DNA from: Chryseobacterium sp. YIM B08800
GTDB lineage: Bacteria; Bacteroidota; Bacteroidia; Flavobacteriales; Weeksellaceae
Assembly (NCBI RefSeq): GCF_026163565.1
Contig: NZ_JAPDKN010000007.1
Span: forward strand, 183,015-247,014
Reading direction: 5' to 3'
DNA: 64,000 bases
Shown: positions 1 through 9,390 of the stretch, one piece after another
Position numbering within the stretch: the stretch's first letter is position 1
Layout of the letters: every line of letters begins with the position of its first letter
The notes under the pieces: generated by a model
What the model was told of the DNA's origin: nothing
The model's database searches: none
The model's input: only the letters and a program-made list of their open reading frames with translations
Translations under genes and position numbers: made by a program

Positions 1-164
1 TCATTCTGAGTAATTCCGGGGTTTTCAAGGATTGCTTTTATAATTAACCATTGATCGATTGTTATGGTAAAACCATGAAGTTTAAGCTGTCTTTGAGCAT
101 AATTTCTATACGCTCTGATCGCTTTATCGATATTGTAAAATATAATTGAATCTAATTTTTCCAT
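1..164 (-). CDS. MarR-family transcriptional regulator, N-terminal part (cut by window edge)
   Basis: The reverse strand reads from an ATG at 164 off the left edge without a stop and gives about 54 residues. The sequence (YNIDKAIRAYRNYAQRQL, then a helix with DQWLIIKAI and NPGITQNE) is the dimerisation helix and the first part of the winged helix of MarR-type repressors. Its target and ligand cannot be told. The 547-base gap on its 5' side separates it from the cold-shock gene, which runs the other way. Only the N-terminus is visible, so subfamily assignment is not possible. Confidence 0.75.
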   Translation of the reverse strand, partial: MEKLDSIIFYNIDKAIRAYRNYAQRQLKLHGFTITIDQWLIIKAILENPGITQN

Positions 165-711
165 AATGAATATTTTTAATAATGATTTATCAATTATTGA
201 TATATCAATTAATTTGTTGCTGAGTTTATTTATTTGTTACAATTTTTTTAAATAAAATAGATGAAAGAGAATAGATGAAAGATAAAAGACTTACAGTCAG
301 TTGTTTAATGTTTGAAAATATATAGTTTGATAATTTAGTGTAAGTTGATAAATACTTATTTTTTATATTTAAATTAATTGTAGATAAATAATTGAATATG
401 AAAATGTTAGATTAAGGCTTAATCTCAATAATATTTGTCGTATATTTGCAAAACAATTAATAGAAAGGTTTTCAGCTTTTGCTTCAAAGCAAAGTTTAAA
501 ACATTTATTTTTCTCTCAGTTTTCACATTTCAGATGCCTCATTTTATTCCTTAAAAAATATTTTTGTCGGCAATCTTTTATCATTACTGAAAAACAATAG
601 AATACCTTTCTGATTTAATCGGGAAAAGTATTTGGTTATAAATGGGATAGATTTCAGAAAGAAGTCTTATCTTTAAAAATCAGCACGTAACAAATAAATT
701 TTAATATATAT
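165..711. other. Intergenic region with divergent promoters and cold-shock leader
   Basis: This very AT-rich stretch lies between the divergent MarR-type gene and the cold-shock gene. I see no open reading frame worth calling. It holds a good -7 box at 441-448 followed by about 255 bases of untranslated leader, in which a short perfect hairpin (TTTGCT/AGCAAA, about 478-495) can form. Confidence 0.6.
441..448 (+). promoter_or_regulatory. Bacteroidetes -7 box (TATATTTG) for the cold-shock gene
   Basis: TATATTTG matches TAnnTTTG exactly. It is the only full match I noticed upstream of the cold-shock gene, so the transcript would start near 455 and carry a leader of about 255 bases. Long leaders are known for cspA-type mRNAs of other bacteria; that this one is a thermosensing leader is inference. 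Confidence 0.5.
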
Positions 712-1146
712 ATGGCGGATTCTTTCTCAAAAAAAGAAAATTTTAAGAAAAAAGCACAGAAAGCAAAAGAAAAAGCTCAGAAAAGAGAAGAGCGTAAAAC
801 AAGCAACAACAAGGGGAAAAGTCTTGATGACATGATTATGTACGTTGATGCGAATGGTCAGTTGACTTCTACACCACCAGATAACAGCAATGTTGAAGAG
901 TTTGATATCAACAATATTCAGCTTGGTGCAGCTCCGATTGAAGCTGAAGAGGTGGTAAAAACAGGAATTGTAACTTTTTTCAGTGAAAAAGGATATGGTT
1001 TTATTACAGAAGATGGTTCTAAAGAAAATGTTTTCTTCCACAGCAACAACTGTATGGAACCAATTAAAAAAGGAAACAAAGTATCTTTCGAAAAAGAAAA
1101 ATCTCCGAAAGGTTTTGTTGCCGTAGAAATCAGAATGGTTAAATAA
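712..1146 (+). CDS. Cold-shock domain protein with basic N-terminal extension
   Basis: The last 60 residues (about 83-143) form a cold-shock domain: RNP1-like GYGFI at 94-98 and RNP2-like VFFH at 107-110. Such domains bind single-stranded RNA and DNA and act as RNA chaperones in the cytoplasm. The first 36 residues are very rich in Lys and Arg and probably form a disordered nucleic-acid-binding tail; residues 37-80 look like a linker. At 144 residues it is twice the size of classical CspA (about 70). It stands alone, with a long leader before it and a good terminator after it. Confidence 0.9.
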   Translation: MADSFSKKENFKKKAQKAKEKAQKREERKTSNNKGKSLDDMIMYVDANGQLTSTPPDNSNVEEFDINNIQLGAAPIEAEEVVKTGIVTFFSEKGYGFITEDGSKENVFFHSNNCMEPIKKGNKVSFEKEKSPKGFVAVEIRMVK

Positions 1147-1189
1147 TCATTCGGTTTTGGTGTTGAAACCCAATAGATTATATCATATA

Positions 1190-1216
1190 AAAGGCTTCCA
1201 TTGGAAGCCTTTTTTG
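1190..1216 (+). terminator. Rho-independent terminator of the cold-shock gene
   Basis: AAGGCTTCCA pairs with TGGAAGCCTT and is followed by a run of T. It lies 44 bases after the cold-shock stop codon and four bases before the stop codon of the convergent RlaP gene. Confidence 0.85.
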
Positions 1217-1219
1217 TTT

Positions 1220-2314
1220 TTAATTAGTGTATAAATAATTTCTAATTTCCACTAAAATTTTGGTTGTTTTTTCCAAATCCGGCGTGTCCGGAAGATTAGA
1301 TTTTGAATGATGATGTTCGATTGAATTAATCAGTACTTCAGCTTTATTCATTACATTTTCATACGACCAGTTTCCGGCTTTGATGTCTAACAATTCGTCC
1401 CGGTTTTCCACCTTAATTTGTAACGAACCGGTTTTGAAAATCTGTTCACAAGACTGCAATAACCGAATTGTGTGCATCATATTTTTGCTGTCGTAGTTTT
1501 GTCCATGATTTTGATTGACATTATAACGGTCTTTATTTCGCTCTGAAACCCATTTCCAATAGTCGCGGTAATCTTTGCAATACGTGGAGTAGGCATCGAG
1601 ATTACAAAACATAAACGCTAAAGATCGCTCACCTTTCGGAACCGATGAAACGGAAACCTGATTGGCTTCTTCATTTTGAATAATTCCTTTGTAGTTTAAA
1701 TCTCCCAATTCATCATAGAAAAGCGCAAACATTCCTTTGGTGTTGTCGATATTGACTAATCCGCATTTTTCCTGAATTAAACCACCCCGTCCTTCGGACA
1801 CCCCTCCAGAGGAGGGGAATTCTTGCAACCATTTTTTTAATGGAACTGAACTGTTATTTTGTAAAATATAGCAGAAATCAAGAATTGATTTTCGTTCTTT
1901 AGCAATCGGATTAAGGATTTTTTTATTGAGACCTTTTGCTTTTTTGATTTGTGAAATCGCATATCCCGCAAAAGTGTCTTTGCATAATTTGGAAAGAAAA
2001 TCTTCAGGCTTCAGCAAATCCATCAACGGGTTTTTATGTTGAATACAATCTTCCGGACTTGCCAAAATTTCCAAAATATTCGGATTGTTTTTCTGCAATA
2101 GTTCTATAAATCTTCCAATCTCATAATAGGTAATATCATTGGTTTCATTAGAAATCTGCGGAATATAATTTAAACCAAAAAAATCTTCTTTCGGTAAATA
2201 ATACACTCCACGAATGTCTGTATCTGAGTGTTCTGTGGCGAGTCCGAAAGAACGGCTTCCGGAGATGGCTTGGAAGAGGATGAGGTTGTGGGATTTTAAG
2301 TTTTGGATGGTCAT
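1220..2314 (-). CDS. RlaP-type nucleotidyltransferase (PF10127 family), with in-frame repeat insertion
   Basis: This is a DNA polymerase beta-fold nucleotidyltransferase: GSRSFGLA at 19-26 and the metal-binding DTD at 31-33 fit the family signature GS...DxD. The family is known from genomic association with RtcB and is predicted to act in RNA repair; its reaction is not established as far as I know. Here it is the last gene of the minus-strand group downstream of rtcB. Residues about 166-181 (FPSSGGVSEGRGGLIQ) are encoded by a copy of an intergenic palindromic repeat (1780-1822) that also occurs at 8041-8096 and 54871-54923. The frame stays open, so the protein has a Gly/Ser-rich insertion of about 16 residues before KCGLVNIDN. 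Whether it remains active is unknown. Confidence 0.85.
   Translation of the reverse strand: MTIQNLKSHNLILFQAISGSRSFGLATEHSDTDIRGVYYLPKEDFFGLNYIPQISNETNDITYYEIGRFIELLQKNNPNILEILASPEDCIQHKNPLMDLLKPEDFLSKLCKDTFAGYAISQIKKAKGLNKKILNPIAKERKSILDFCYILQNNSSVPLKKWLQEFPSSGGVSEGRGGLIQEKCGLVNIDNTKGMFALFYDELGDLNYKGIIQNEEANQVSVSSVPKGERSLAFMFCNLDAYSTYCKDYRDYWKWVSERNKDRYNVNQNHGQNYDSKNMMHTIRLLQSCEQIFKTGSLQIKVENRDELLDIKAGNWSYENVMNKAEVLINSIEHHHSKSNLPDTPDLEKTTKILVEIRNYLYTN
1780..1822 (+). repeat. Palindromic repeat inside the RlaP coding region
   Basis: ACCACCCCGTC, then a small TCC-TTC-GGA hairpin, then CCCCTCC-AGA-GGAGGGG and GAATTC. The same layout (ACCACCC..GTC, a variable middle, CACCCCTCC-nnn-GGAGGGGAATT) is seen in non-coding DNA at 8041-8096 and, reversed, at 54871-54923. 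Here it lies in a gene and keeps the frame. Confidence 0.8.
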
Positions 2315-2369
2315 TTTTTATATATTTTGATTTTTATAAAATTTTAGAATATATAAAATTTATAAATGA

Positions 2370-3590
2370 TTAATCTTTATTATCATCTAATAGTTGCTTT
2401 AATAGTTTTCTTGTTCTAATTAATTCTTTAAACACGCTATTTGTTGCAAGTTCGGCTCTTCTTTTAGCTGTACTATATTTAGCAGTAAGGTGAGTATTAA
2501 CCTTAGTAAATGTCTCTAAAAAATCAGCAGTTCCTTCCATCGCAGATTCAACAGAAGAAATAAAACTAGGTAGGTTTTGTAATAATTCATTCTTGCTACC
2601 TTCATCAAATGAATTTGAGTTAACAGTTTTAAAAATAATTTCAGAATAAGATTGTACGCTATTACTAATCGATTCCCTAAATTCCGGTAAAAGATTCTCA
2701 AAATCATCAGAGTATTTATCCAAATCATCGGCATAATCATTTGAAACTTTTTTTGCCTTTGTTAAACGTAATCTTTCATCCTTAATATTATTAATTCTAT
2801 TTAACTGTTTTGTTCTTTCGCTAGTTTTAGTACTAAAAAAACTCATTACTAAAGTTATCTTATTAGTTGATGATGCTAAGTCAGATAGAAAGCTATTGGT
2901 TTTTTCAATATCTTCTAAAAAATTTTCAAATTCTATGTTATATTCTCCTTTGTCAACTTTTATAGCCAATAATTCATACTTATCAATTTCTTCTGCATCT
3001 GTTGTAAGAGACTCTTTTTTTTGTAGTGATGATTTTGTAATATTTCTTTTCTTTTTTGAAAATTTATCTCTAACTAAATTTGCCAAATTAAGTTGAGCTA
3101 AATTTTTTAAATCTTCAGTTTTCTCAAATTCGGAATATAATATCCCATCTTCTTTTGATATTTTATCTTTGAAATCTTTAACTTTTTTTAGTTGTTCAAT
3201 ATCCGTATCGTATATATTTTGATTTCCTTCTGTCTTAAAATACATCATAATATGAGTGTTTTCTTTATCATTCTCATATTTTTTTTTCGCATTTTCATAT
3301 TCTTCAAGCGTTCCTGATTCATATCGGTTTGTTGGGGTTCCAAATCTTTGCCAGAAAATCCCAATGAAAACATCATATTCACCATTAATTTGTTCATTAA
3401 TAACATCTTGAGCATCAATTCCTTTTCCAGGATAAGTATTTCTTTCCCAATTGACAATTTCAAATTTTATATTTTTATCCTTTCCTATTAATAAATCTAA
3501 ATCTTCTTTCAAGGCAAAAATCATTTCTCTTTCTGCCTTAACATCACCTGGAGAAGCTAAAAAAATTCTTAGAACATTTACTTTTTTCAT
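2370..3590 (-). CDS. DUF4062 domain protein with long helical C-terminal part
   Basis: The first 110 residues match DUF4062: LRIFLASPGDVKAERE at 7-22, then YDVFIGIFWQRFG at 72-84 and GTLEEYENA at 93-101. DUF4062 resembles TIR/SLOG-like nucleotide-binding folds and occurs in multidomain defence or signalling proteins; catalytic activity is not proven here. Residues from about 190 to 400 are charged and helical, likely coiled coil, with no membrane segment. The gene sits between an RlaP gene and an R2K ATP-grasp gene, all on the minus strand (gaps of 55 and 66 bases). Codon use is visibly richer in A and T (many ATA, AAT, TTA) than in its neighbours, which suggests separate acquisition. It could be a sensor or effector linked to RNA damage; that is inference. 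Confidence 0.75.
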   Translation of the reverse strand: MKKVNVLRIFLASPGDVKAEREMIFALKEDLDLLIGKDKNIKFEIVNWERNTYPGKGIDAQDVINEQINGEYDVFIGIFWQRFGTPTNRYESGTLEEYENAKKKYENDKENTHIMMYFKTEGNQNIYDTDIEQLKKVKDFKDKISKEDGILYSEFEKTEDLKNLAQLNLANLVRDKFSKKKRNITKSSLQKKESLTTDAEEIDKYELLAIKVDKGEYNIEFENFLEDIEKTNSFLSDLASSTNKITLVMSFFSTKTSERTKQLNRINNIKDERLRLTKAKKVSNDYADDLDKYSDDFENLLPEFRESISNSVQSYSEIIFKTVNSNSFDEGSKNELLQNLPSFISSVESAMEGTADFLETFTKVNTHLTAKYSTAKRRAELATNSVFKELIRTRKLLKQLLDDNKD

Positions 3591-3656
3591 ATAATTAAAT
3601 ATTTTATCAAATATATTTTTAAATTATAGTAAACGATTACGGGTTTCCATAATCAC

Positions 3657-4388
3657 TTAATTTTTAATACAACTCTCAACAATCACTTCCAAAGCCTTTT
3701 CTGCGTCACAAGCATATAAGCCAGAACACCAAGCCGGATTTGCTTCAATCAGAGCCAAGCCTTTTCCTTTGATGATTCCAAAATCAAGAACAATTGCTTT
3801 CGGTAATGTTTCAGAATATTTTTGAATGAAATTTTTGAAAAACTCAAATAGATCTTTTTCCTCAGTTTCGGAAAGCGGATTGGTGTCGAAAGCATTGTTT
3901 CGCCAATAAGAAGAATAAGTTTTTATTTCATTATTTAAAACAAAACATCTTACTTCAAGCTCCCATTCCACAACTTGCGAAGTGAAAACGGCAATGTCTA
4001 AATCTAAAGAATCAAAACCTTTGATATTGGTGACTTTATCGAAAACTCCGGCTTTAAAACTTTTAAAATCAGAACATTTAATGAAAATATTTTCTTCGTC
4101 TACAAATTCCTTTAGTTGACCGTAAGAAATTTTACGTTTTGTAAATTCTTCCGAAATTTTTGAAAGCCAATTGTCATCAGGCTTTGTTAACGTTAAATTA
4201 CATTGTTCAGCAACAATTTCTGCATAAATATCTTCGCCATATACTGCAATTACATCCGCACGAAATTCTTCAGGAACATTCCATTTTGCATTGAAACGGT
4301 TCAATTCGTAAGGTGAATTGAGCGATGCTTTTTTCAGGTTATTACTGTCTTCCGTGTACATGGGAGACAGGGCGATTATATTTTTCAT
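3657..4388 (-). CDS. ATP-grasp protein, R2K clade (DUF4343-like)
   Basis: The protein has 243 residues and no signal peptide. The C-terminal half shows the ATP-grasp metal- and ATP-binding pattern: VLDFGI at 200-205 and ALIEANPAW at 212-220, with D202, E215 and N217 as likely Mg ligands; FIKCSDFKS near 102-110 and EVRCFV at 145-150 fit the nucleotide-binding strands. R2K-clade proteins are known from RNA-repair and conflict neighbourhoods and are predicted to ligate or modify an RNA or peptide, but the substrate is unknown. It lies 18 bases downstream of the second RlaP gene, so the two are very probably cotranscribed. Confidence 0.75.
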   Translation of the reverse strand: MKNIIALSPMYTEDSNNLKKASLNSPYELNRFNAKWNVPEEFRADVIAVYGEDIYAEIVAEQCNLTLTKPDDNWLSKISEEFTKRKISYGQLKEFVDEENIFIKCSDFKSFKAGVFDKVTNIKGFDSLDLDIAVFTSQVVEWELEVRCFVLNNEIKTYSSYWRNNAFDTNPLSETEEKDLFEFFKNFIQKYSETLPKAIVLDFGIIKGKGLALIEANPAWCSGLYACDAEKALEVIVESCIKN

Positions 4389-4406
4389 GCAATGTATATT
4401 TTTTTC

Positions 4407-5310
<904 letters not shown>

Positions 5311-5321
5311 TTGACCAACAA

Positions 5322-6743
<1,422 letters not shown>

Positions 6744-6753
6744 TTATGTTTGG

Positions 6754-6830
6754 GCAGCTTTTCCGCCTTCCACTCCCGCTTTTTTACTTCACTTCGTTTC
6801 GTAAAAAGAGCTCCGTTCAAGTCGGGCTGC
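6754..6830 (-). ncRNA. Structured element between the tRNA-like RNA and rtcB
   Basis: On the minus strand, GCAGC (6830-6826) pairs with GCTGC (6758-6754), and inside it CTTTTTAC pairs with GTAAAAAAG around a loop containing GAAACGAAGTGAA. CCCG and CGGG inside could form another helix. It is GC-richer than its surroundings and is a compact folded element in the rtcB leader. It may be a dispersed flavobacterial repeat, a processing signal or part of the RNA gene; the sequence alone does not decide. Confidence 0.5.
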
Positions 6831-6855
6831 GAGAGATTCGACTTTATAAAATTTG

Positions 6856-7039
6856 TAACCTTGATGAGATTCGAACTCACATTCCATATTGGCATTGAGG
6901 CTGTAAATACGCTTCCCTACTAAATTTCGGTGCTTCTGTAAACTCTACCCATTAGTCCGCGCAGGTCTAACCGGAATATCCTCAAACTCTACGGCTCCGT
7001 AAATTTTTCCGTAGGCTTTTCCTTTTAAGCTACAAGGTC
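6856..7039 (-). ncRNA. tRNA-like RNA upstream of rtcB (Y RNA-like candidate)
   Basis: On the minus strand, 5' GACCTTG (7039-7033) pairs with CAAGGTT (6863-6857), a 7-bp acceptor stem followed by a discriminator A. Then come TA, a 4-bp D stem GCTT/AAGC around AAAAGGAA (GG present), and at the 3' side a 5-bp T stem GTGAG/CTCAT around a perfect TTCGAAT loop. Between the D and T arms are about 140 bases instead of about 50. TACGG can pair with CCGTA in place of the anticodon stem, but no 7-base anticodon loop results. GTTAG/CTAAT with inner CC/GG forms a clear hairpin, and TTGAGG pairs at long range with CCTCAA. CCA is not encoded. It resembles bacterial YrlA RNAs, which mimic tRNA and occur beside rtcB in other phyla, but no Ro-like gene is in the window. 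Confidence 0.75.
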
Positions 7040-7051
7040 ATTTTCCTAGTG

Positions 7052-7059
7052 CAAAGTAA
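7052..7059 (-). promoter_or_regulatory. Likely -7 box (TTACTTTG) of the tRNA-like RNA
   Basis: The minus strand reads TTACTTTG, one base off TAnnTTTG, 12 bases before the first base of the acceptor stem. Transcription would begin almost exactly at the mature 5' end, as often seen for small stable RNAs. Confidence 0.5.
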
Positions 7060-7126
7060 AAACATAAGTATGCAATCTTTTTGCGCAGAGAAAATGTTTT
7101 AATTATTTTTACTAAAATTTTGTGTT

Positions 7127-7600
7127 ATGCTATTCCCAATCTTGACATTCGTTTTCTTTTTTGGCTTTGTTGTATTGGTTATTTGGCAAAAGTCAGTTTC
7201 TATCAAAAGGCTAAACAGACAACTTTTAGAAAGTAAGATGACAATAACGAAAGAACTAAAAAACATCCGTTGTTTTTGTTTTGCTACTGGAAAAAGAAAT
7301 CACGATTTCAGGTTTAATAAAGCCGATGTTTACATTTTAGAGGATGCTCTTTTCATTTTTGGCTACTCAGAATTTCGAAATTTAAAATGGTACAAATGCT
7401 TGGTTATTTTGACCCACCGCGAAGATATTTATAAAGAACAGTTTCCTACGGCGCAAATACCCCAATTATATAAGCTTAATTTGCATTCATTTAATCAAGA
7501 TGTTTTTATAGAATTTCAAACTACACCGGGTATTTATAGCAATATAGAAATTAGGTTAGAAAATCTAAACCTAGAAGATAAACAATTAATAAAAATATAA
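7127..7600 (+). CDS. Membrane-anchored protein of unknown function
   Basis: I do not recognise the family. Residues 2-20 (LFPILTFVFFFGFVVLVIW) form one membrane segment; the rest (about 135 residues) is a mixed alpha/beta soluble part with several aromatic residues, probably cytoplasmic because Lys and Arg follow the segment. It is divergent from the tRNA-like RNA gene, with about 80 bases between their likely transcription starts, and is followed four bases later by the HopJ-family gene, so these two form an operon. Confidence 0.65.
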   Translation: MLFPILTFVFFFGFVVLVIWQKSVSIKRLNRQLLESKMTITKELKNIRCFCFATGKRNHDFRFNKADVYILEDALFIFGYSEFRNLKWYKCLVILTHREDIYKEQFPTAQIPQLYKLNLHSFNQDVFIEFQTTPGIYSNIEIRLENLNLEDKQLIKI

Positions 7601-7604
7601 AATT

Positions 7605-7937
7605 ATGTTATTTGAACAATTAGAAAAATCAGCAGAAGAAATTCAATTTCCAGACGTTATTGCATTCATCGACGAGCATTACGATTTTACTCCCACAAAA
7701 TTCACCAACGGAAATACCGTAAATGAAGCAGATCAAAACAATGGTTCTTGCAAAGTTTTCAGTTTTGCAAAATTGAATGATTTATCAAAAGAAGAAACGC
7801 TGAATCTTTTCGGCGAATTTTATAGAAAAGATGTTTTGCAGAACCCTGAAGGAACAGATCATCAAAACATCAGAAATTTTATGGAATTCGGTTGGGACGG
7901 GATTTCTTTTGAAGGAAAAGCTTTGGTGAGAAAATAG
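7605..7937 (+). CDS. HopJ-family protein
   Basis: The 110 residues match the HopJ type III effector family (PF08888) through the conserved FIDEHYDFTPTKFTNG and the segment ending in NFMEFGWDGISFEGKALV. Homologues are widespread in non-pathogenic bacteria without a type III system, so an effector role is not implied; the function is unknown. It is the second gene of a two-gene operon and is followed by a 21-bp inverted repeat. Confidence 0.85.
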   Translation: MLFEQLEKSAEEIQFPDVIAFIDEHYDFTPTKFTNGNTVNEADQNNGSCKVFSFAKLNDLSKEETLNLFGEFYRKDVLQNPEGTDHQNIRNFMEFGWDGISFEGKALVRK

Positions 7938-7955
7938 ATTTGTTTATTCATATAG

Positions 7956-8024
7956 TTTGTCATTCCGTAGGAATCTCTGCAAAATTTTTATAAGTAGTTG
8001 CTTAGATTCCTACGGAATGACAAA
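7956..8024. repeat. Perfect 21-bp inverted repeat after the HopJ gene
   Basis: TTTGTCATTCCGTAGGAATCT (7956-7976) is matched exactly in reverse complement at 8004-8024, with a 27-base loop. It belongs to the GTCATTCC-type dispersed repeats of this genome (compare 54999-55190). It may end transcription of the operon. Confidence 0.85.
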
Positions 8025-8040
8025 TTGGATGTTCATTTTA

Positions 8041-8096
8041 ACCACCCTGTCAAAAATTCTGCGAATTTTCGCCACCCCTCCAAAGGAGGGGAATTC
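8041..8096 (+). repeat. Palindromic CACCCCTCC/GGAGGGG repeat
   Basis: ACCACCCTGTC, a variable middle with an AAAATTC/GAATTTT hairpin, then CACCCCTCC-AAA-GGAGGGGAATTC. It is the same family as the copy inside the RlaP gene at 1780-1822 and the one at 54871-54923. It lies 38 bases before the WYL gene. Confidence 0.75.
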
Positions 8097-8133
8097 ATCC
8101 TGTTTTAGTCTTAATCTAAACCTTAACTATTTT

Positions 8134-9156
8134 ATGTCATCCAATAAAAACGCTTTAATTCGCTATAAAACTTTAGATAAATGTTTGAAGAATAAGTACA
8201 AAAAATACACTTTGGAAGATTTGATCGACGAATGTTCCGAAGCGCTTTTTGAATTTGAAGGAAAAGAATCTTTTGTCAGCAAACGTACCGTACAATTGGA
8301 TTTGCAAAATATGCGAAGCGAAAAGTTTGGCTATGAAGCACCAATTGAAGTTTTTGAAAAAAAATATTACCGTTACAGCGACCCAGATTACAGTATTCAT
8401 CAGATCTCAGTGAATGAAAATGACCTGAAAGCGATGAATAATGCGATACAGATCTTAAAGCAGTTCAAAGATTTTTCGATGTTCAAGGAAATGAATGGTG
8501 TCATTCAGAAGTTGGAGGATTCTATTCATTCTACCAGCCAAAAATCGATCATTCATTTAGATAAAAATGAGCAATTGAAAGGCTTAGAGCACATTGATGT
8601 TTTGTATGAAAGTATTTTAAATAAAAAGGTTTTAAAAATTTGTTATAAAAGTTTTAAGGCAAGAGAAGAGAATATTCTGACGGTTCATCCCCAGTTATTG
8701 AAAGAATATAACAACCGCTGGTTTTTGATCTGTTGGCACAAAAAAGCAATCTACAATTTGGCTTTAGACCGAATGATAACCATTGAAACAGACCATGAAA
8801 CGGAATATATCGATAAAGATTTTGATGCAGACCGATATTTCGGAGAAGTAATCGGAGCAACTGTTTCAGAAACCCAGCGGCCTCAAAATGTTGTATTTTT
8901 TGTTAATTCAGAACATGCTCCTTACGTAAAAACCAAACCATTTCACCATTCTCAAGAAATTATTAAAGAAGACGAAAGCGGAACGACGTTTAAAATTTGC
9001 GTACAGCTCAACTTTGAACTGGAGCGAATGATCTTGGGAATGGGAGAGTTTTTAACGGTTTTAGGTCCGAGAAAACTGAAACAGAGAATTGCTAAAAGTA
9101 TAAGCATTGCGCACTCAAATTATAATGCTCAAAATAAAACAAATGAAGAATCATAA
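8134..9156 (+). CDS. WYL-domain transcriptional regulator
   Basis: The first 75 residues resemble a DeoR-type helix-turn-helix (YTLEDLIDEC, then SKRTVQLDLQNMRSE). The central part has a WYL domain around HPQLLKEYNNRWFLICW and LALDRM, and the tail is the usual WYL C-terminal extension. WYL domains sense ligands, in several systems nucleic acids or nucleotides, and regulate defence and RNA-repair genes. I start at MSSNKNALIRYK (8134); the frame is open for 59 codons upstream, but that part is translated repeat DNA. It may regulate the rtcB locus next door; this is inference from position. Confidence 0.85.
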   Translation: MSSNKNALIRYKTLDKCLKNKYKKYTLEDLIDECSEALFEFEGKESFVSKRTVQLDLQNMRSEKFGYEAPIEVFEKKYYRYSDPDYSIHQISVNENDLKAMNNAIQILKQFKDFSMFKEMNGVIQKLEDSIHSTSQKSIIHLDKNEQLKGLEHIDVLYESILNKKVLKICYKSFKAREENILTVHPQLLKEYNNRWFLICWHKKAIYNLALDRMITIETDHETEYIDKDFDADRYFGEVIGATVSETQRPQNVVFFVNSEHAPYVKTKPFHHSQEIIKEDESGTTFKICVQLNFELERMILGMGEFLTVLGPRKLKQRIAKSISIAHSNYNAQNKTNEES

Positions 9157-9216
9157 TTCTATTTAATTAAAAACTTGGCTTGAAAGTTGTAATTTGATTA
9201 CGAAAATAAAATTATT

Positions 9217-9354
9217 ATGAAATCCAGAATATTAAAAGCTGTCGTGGCACTTGTTGTGCCGATTGTTATAGAATTTATCATTAAAAAAGTTACCGAGAAA
9301 CTCGATAAAAACAAAGAAGAAAAAGATGTAAAATCAATTCCTTCACCACATTAG
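9217..9354 (+). CDS. Small 45-residue protein with hydrophobic N-terminus
   Basis: ATG at 9217 to TAG at 9354. Residues 5-19 (ILKAVVALVVPIVIE) are hydrophobic enough to enter or lie on the membrane; the rest is a Lys/Glu-rich tail. No family is recognised. The frame fits neatly between the WYL gene and a terminator, which supports a real gene. Confidence 0.55.
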   Translation: MKSRILKAVVALVVPIVIEFIIKKVTEKLDKNKEEKDVKSIPSPH

Positions 9355-9362
9355 AAAATATA

Positions 9363-9390
9363 AACCTTACTAAACCGTAAGGTTTTTTTT
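9363..9390 (+). terminator. Rho-independent terminator
   Basis: AACCTTAC pairs with GTAAGGTT, followed by eight T. It ends the rightward unit and overlaps the stop codon of the convergent DUF1501 gene. Confidence 0.85.

Noticed and set aside
727..1041. 104-codon minus-strand frame opposite the cold-shock gene
   Set aside because: Shadow of the real gene; Phe-rich because the sense strand is Lys-rich.
6856..7039. tRNA-like RNA as tmRNA or as tRNA with a group I intron
   Set aside because: There is no tag-peptide frame and the D stem is complete, unlike tmRNA; the insert of about 140 bases is too short for a group I intron, and no sound anticodon arm results after removing any part that I tried.
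7957..8133. N-terminal extension of the WYL protein
   Set aside because: These 59 codons are two palindromic repeats read through; the conserved helix-turn-helix starts at 8134.
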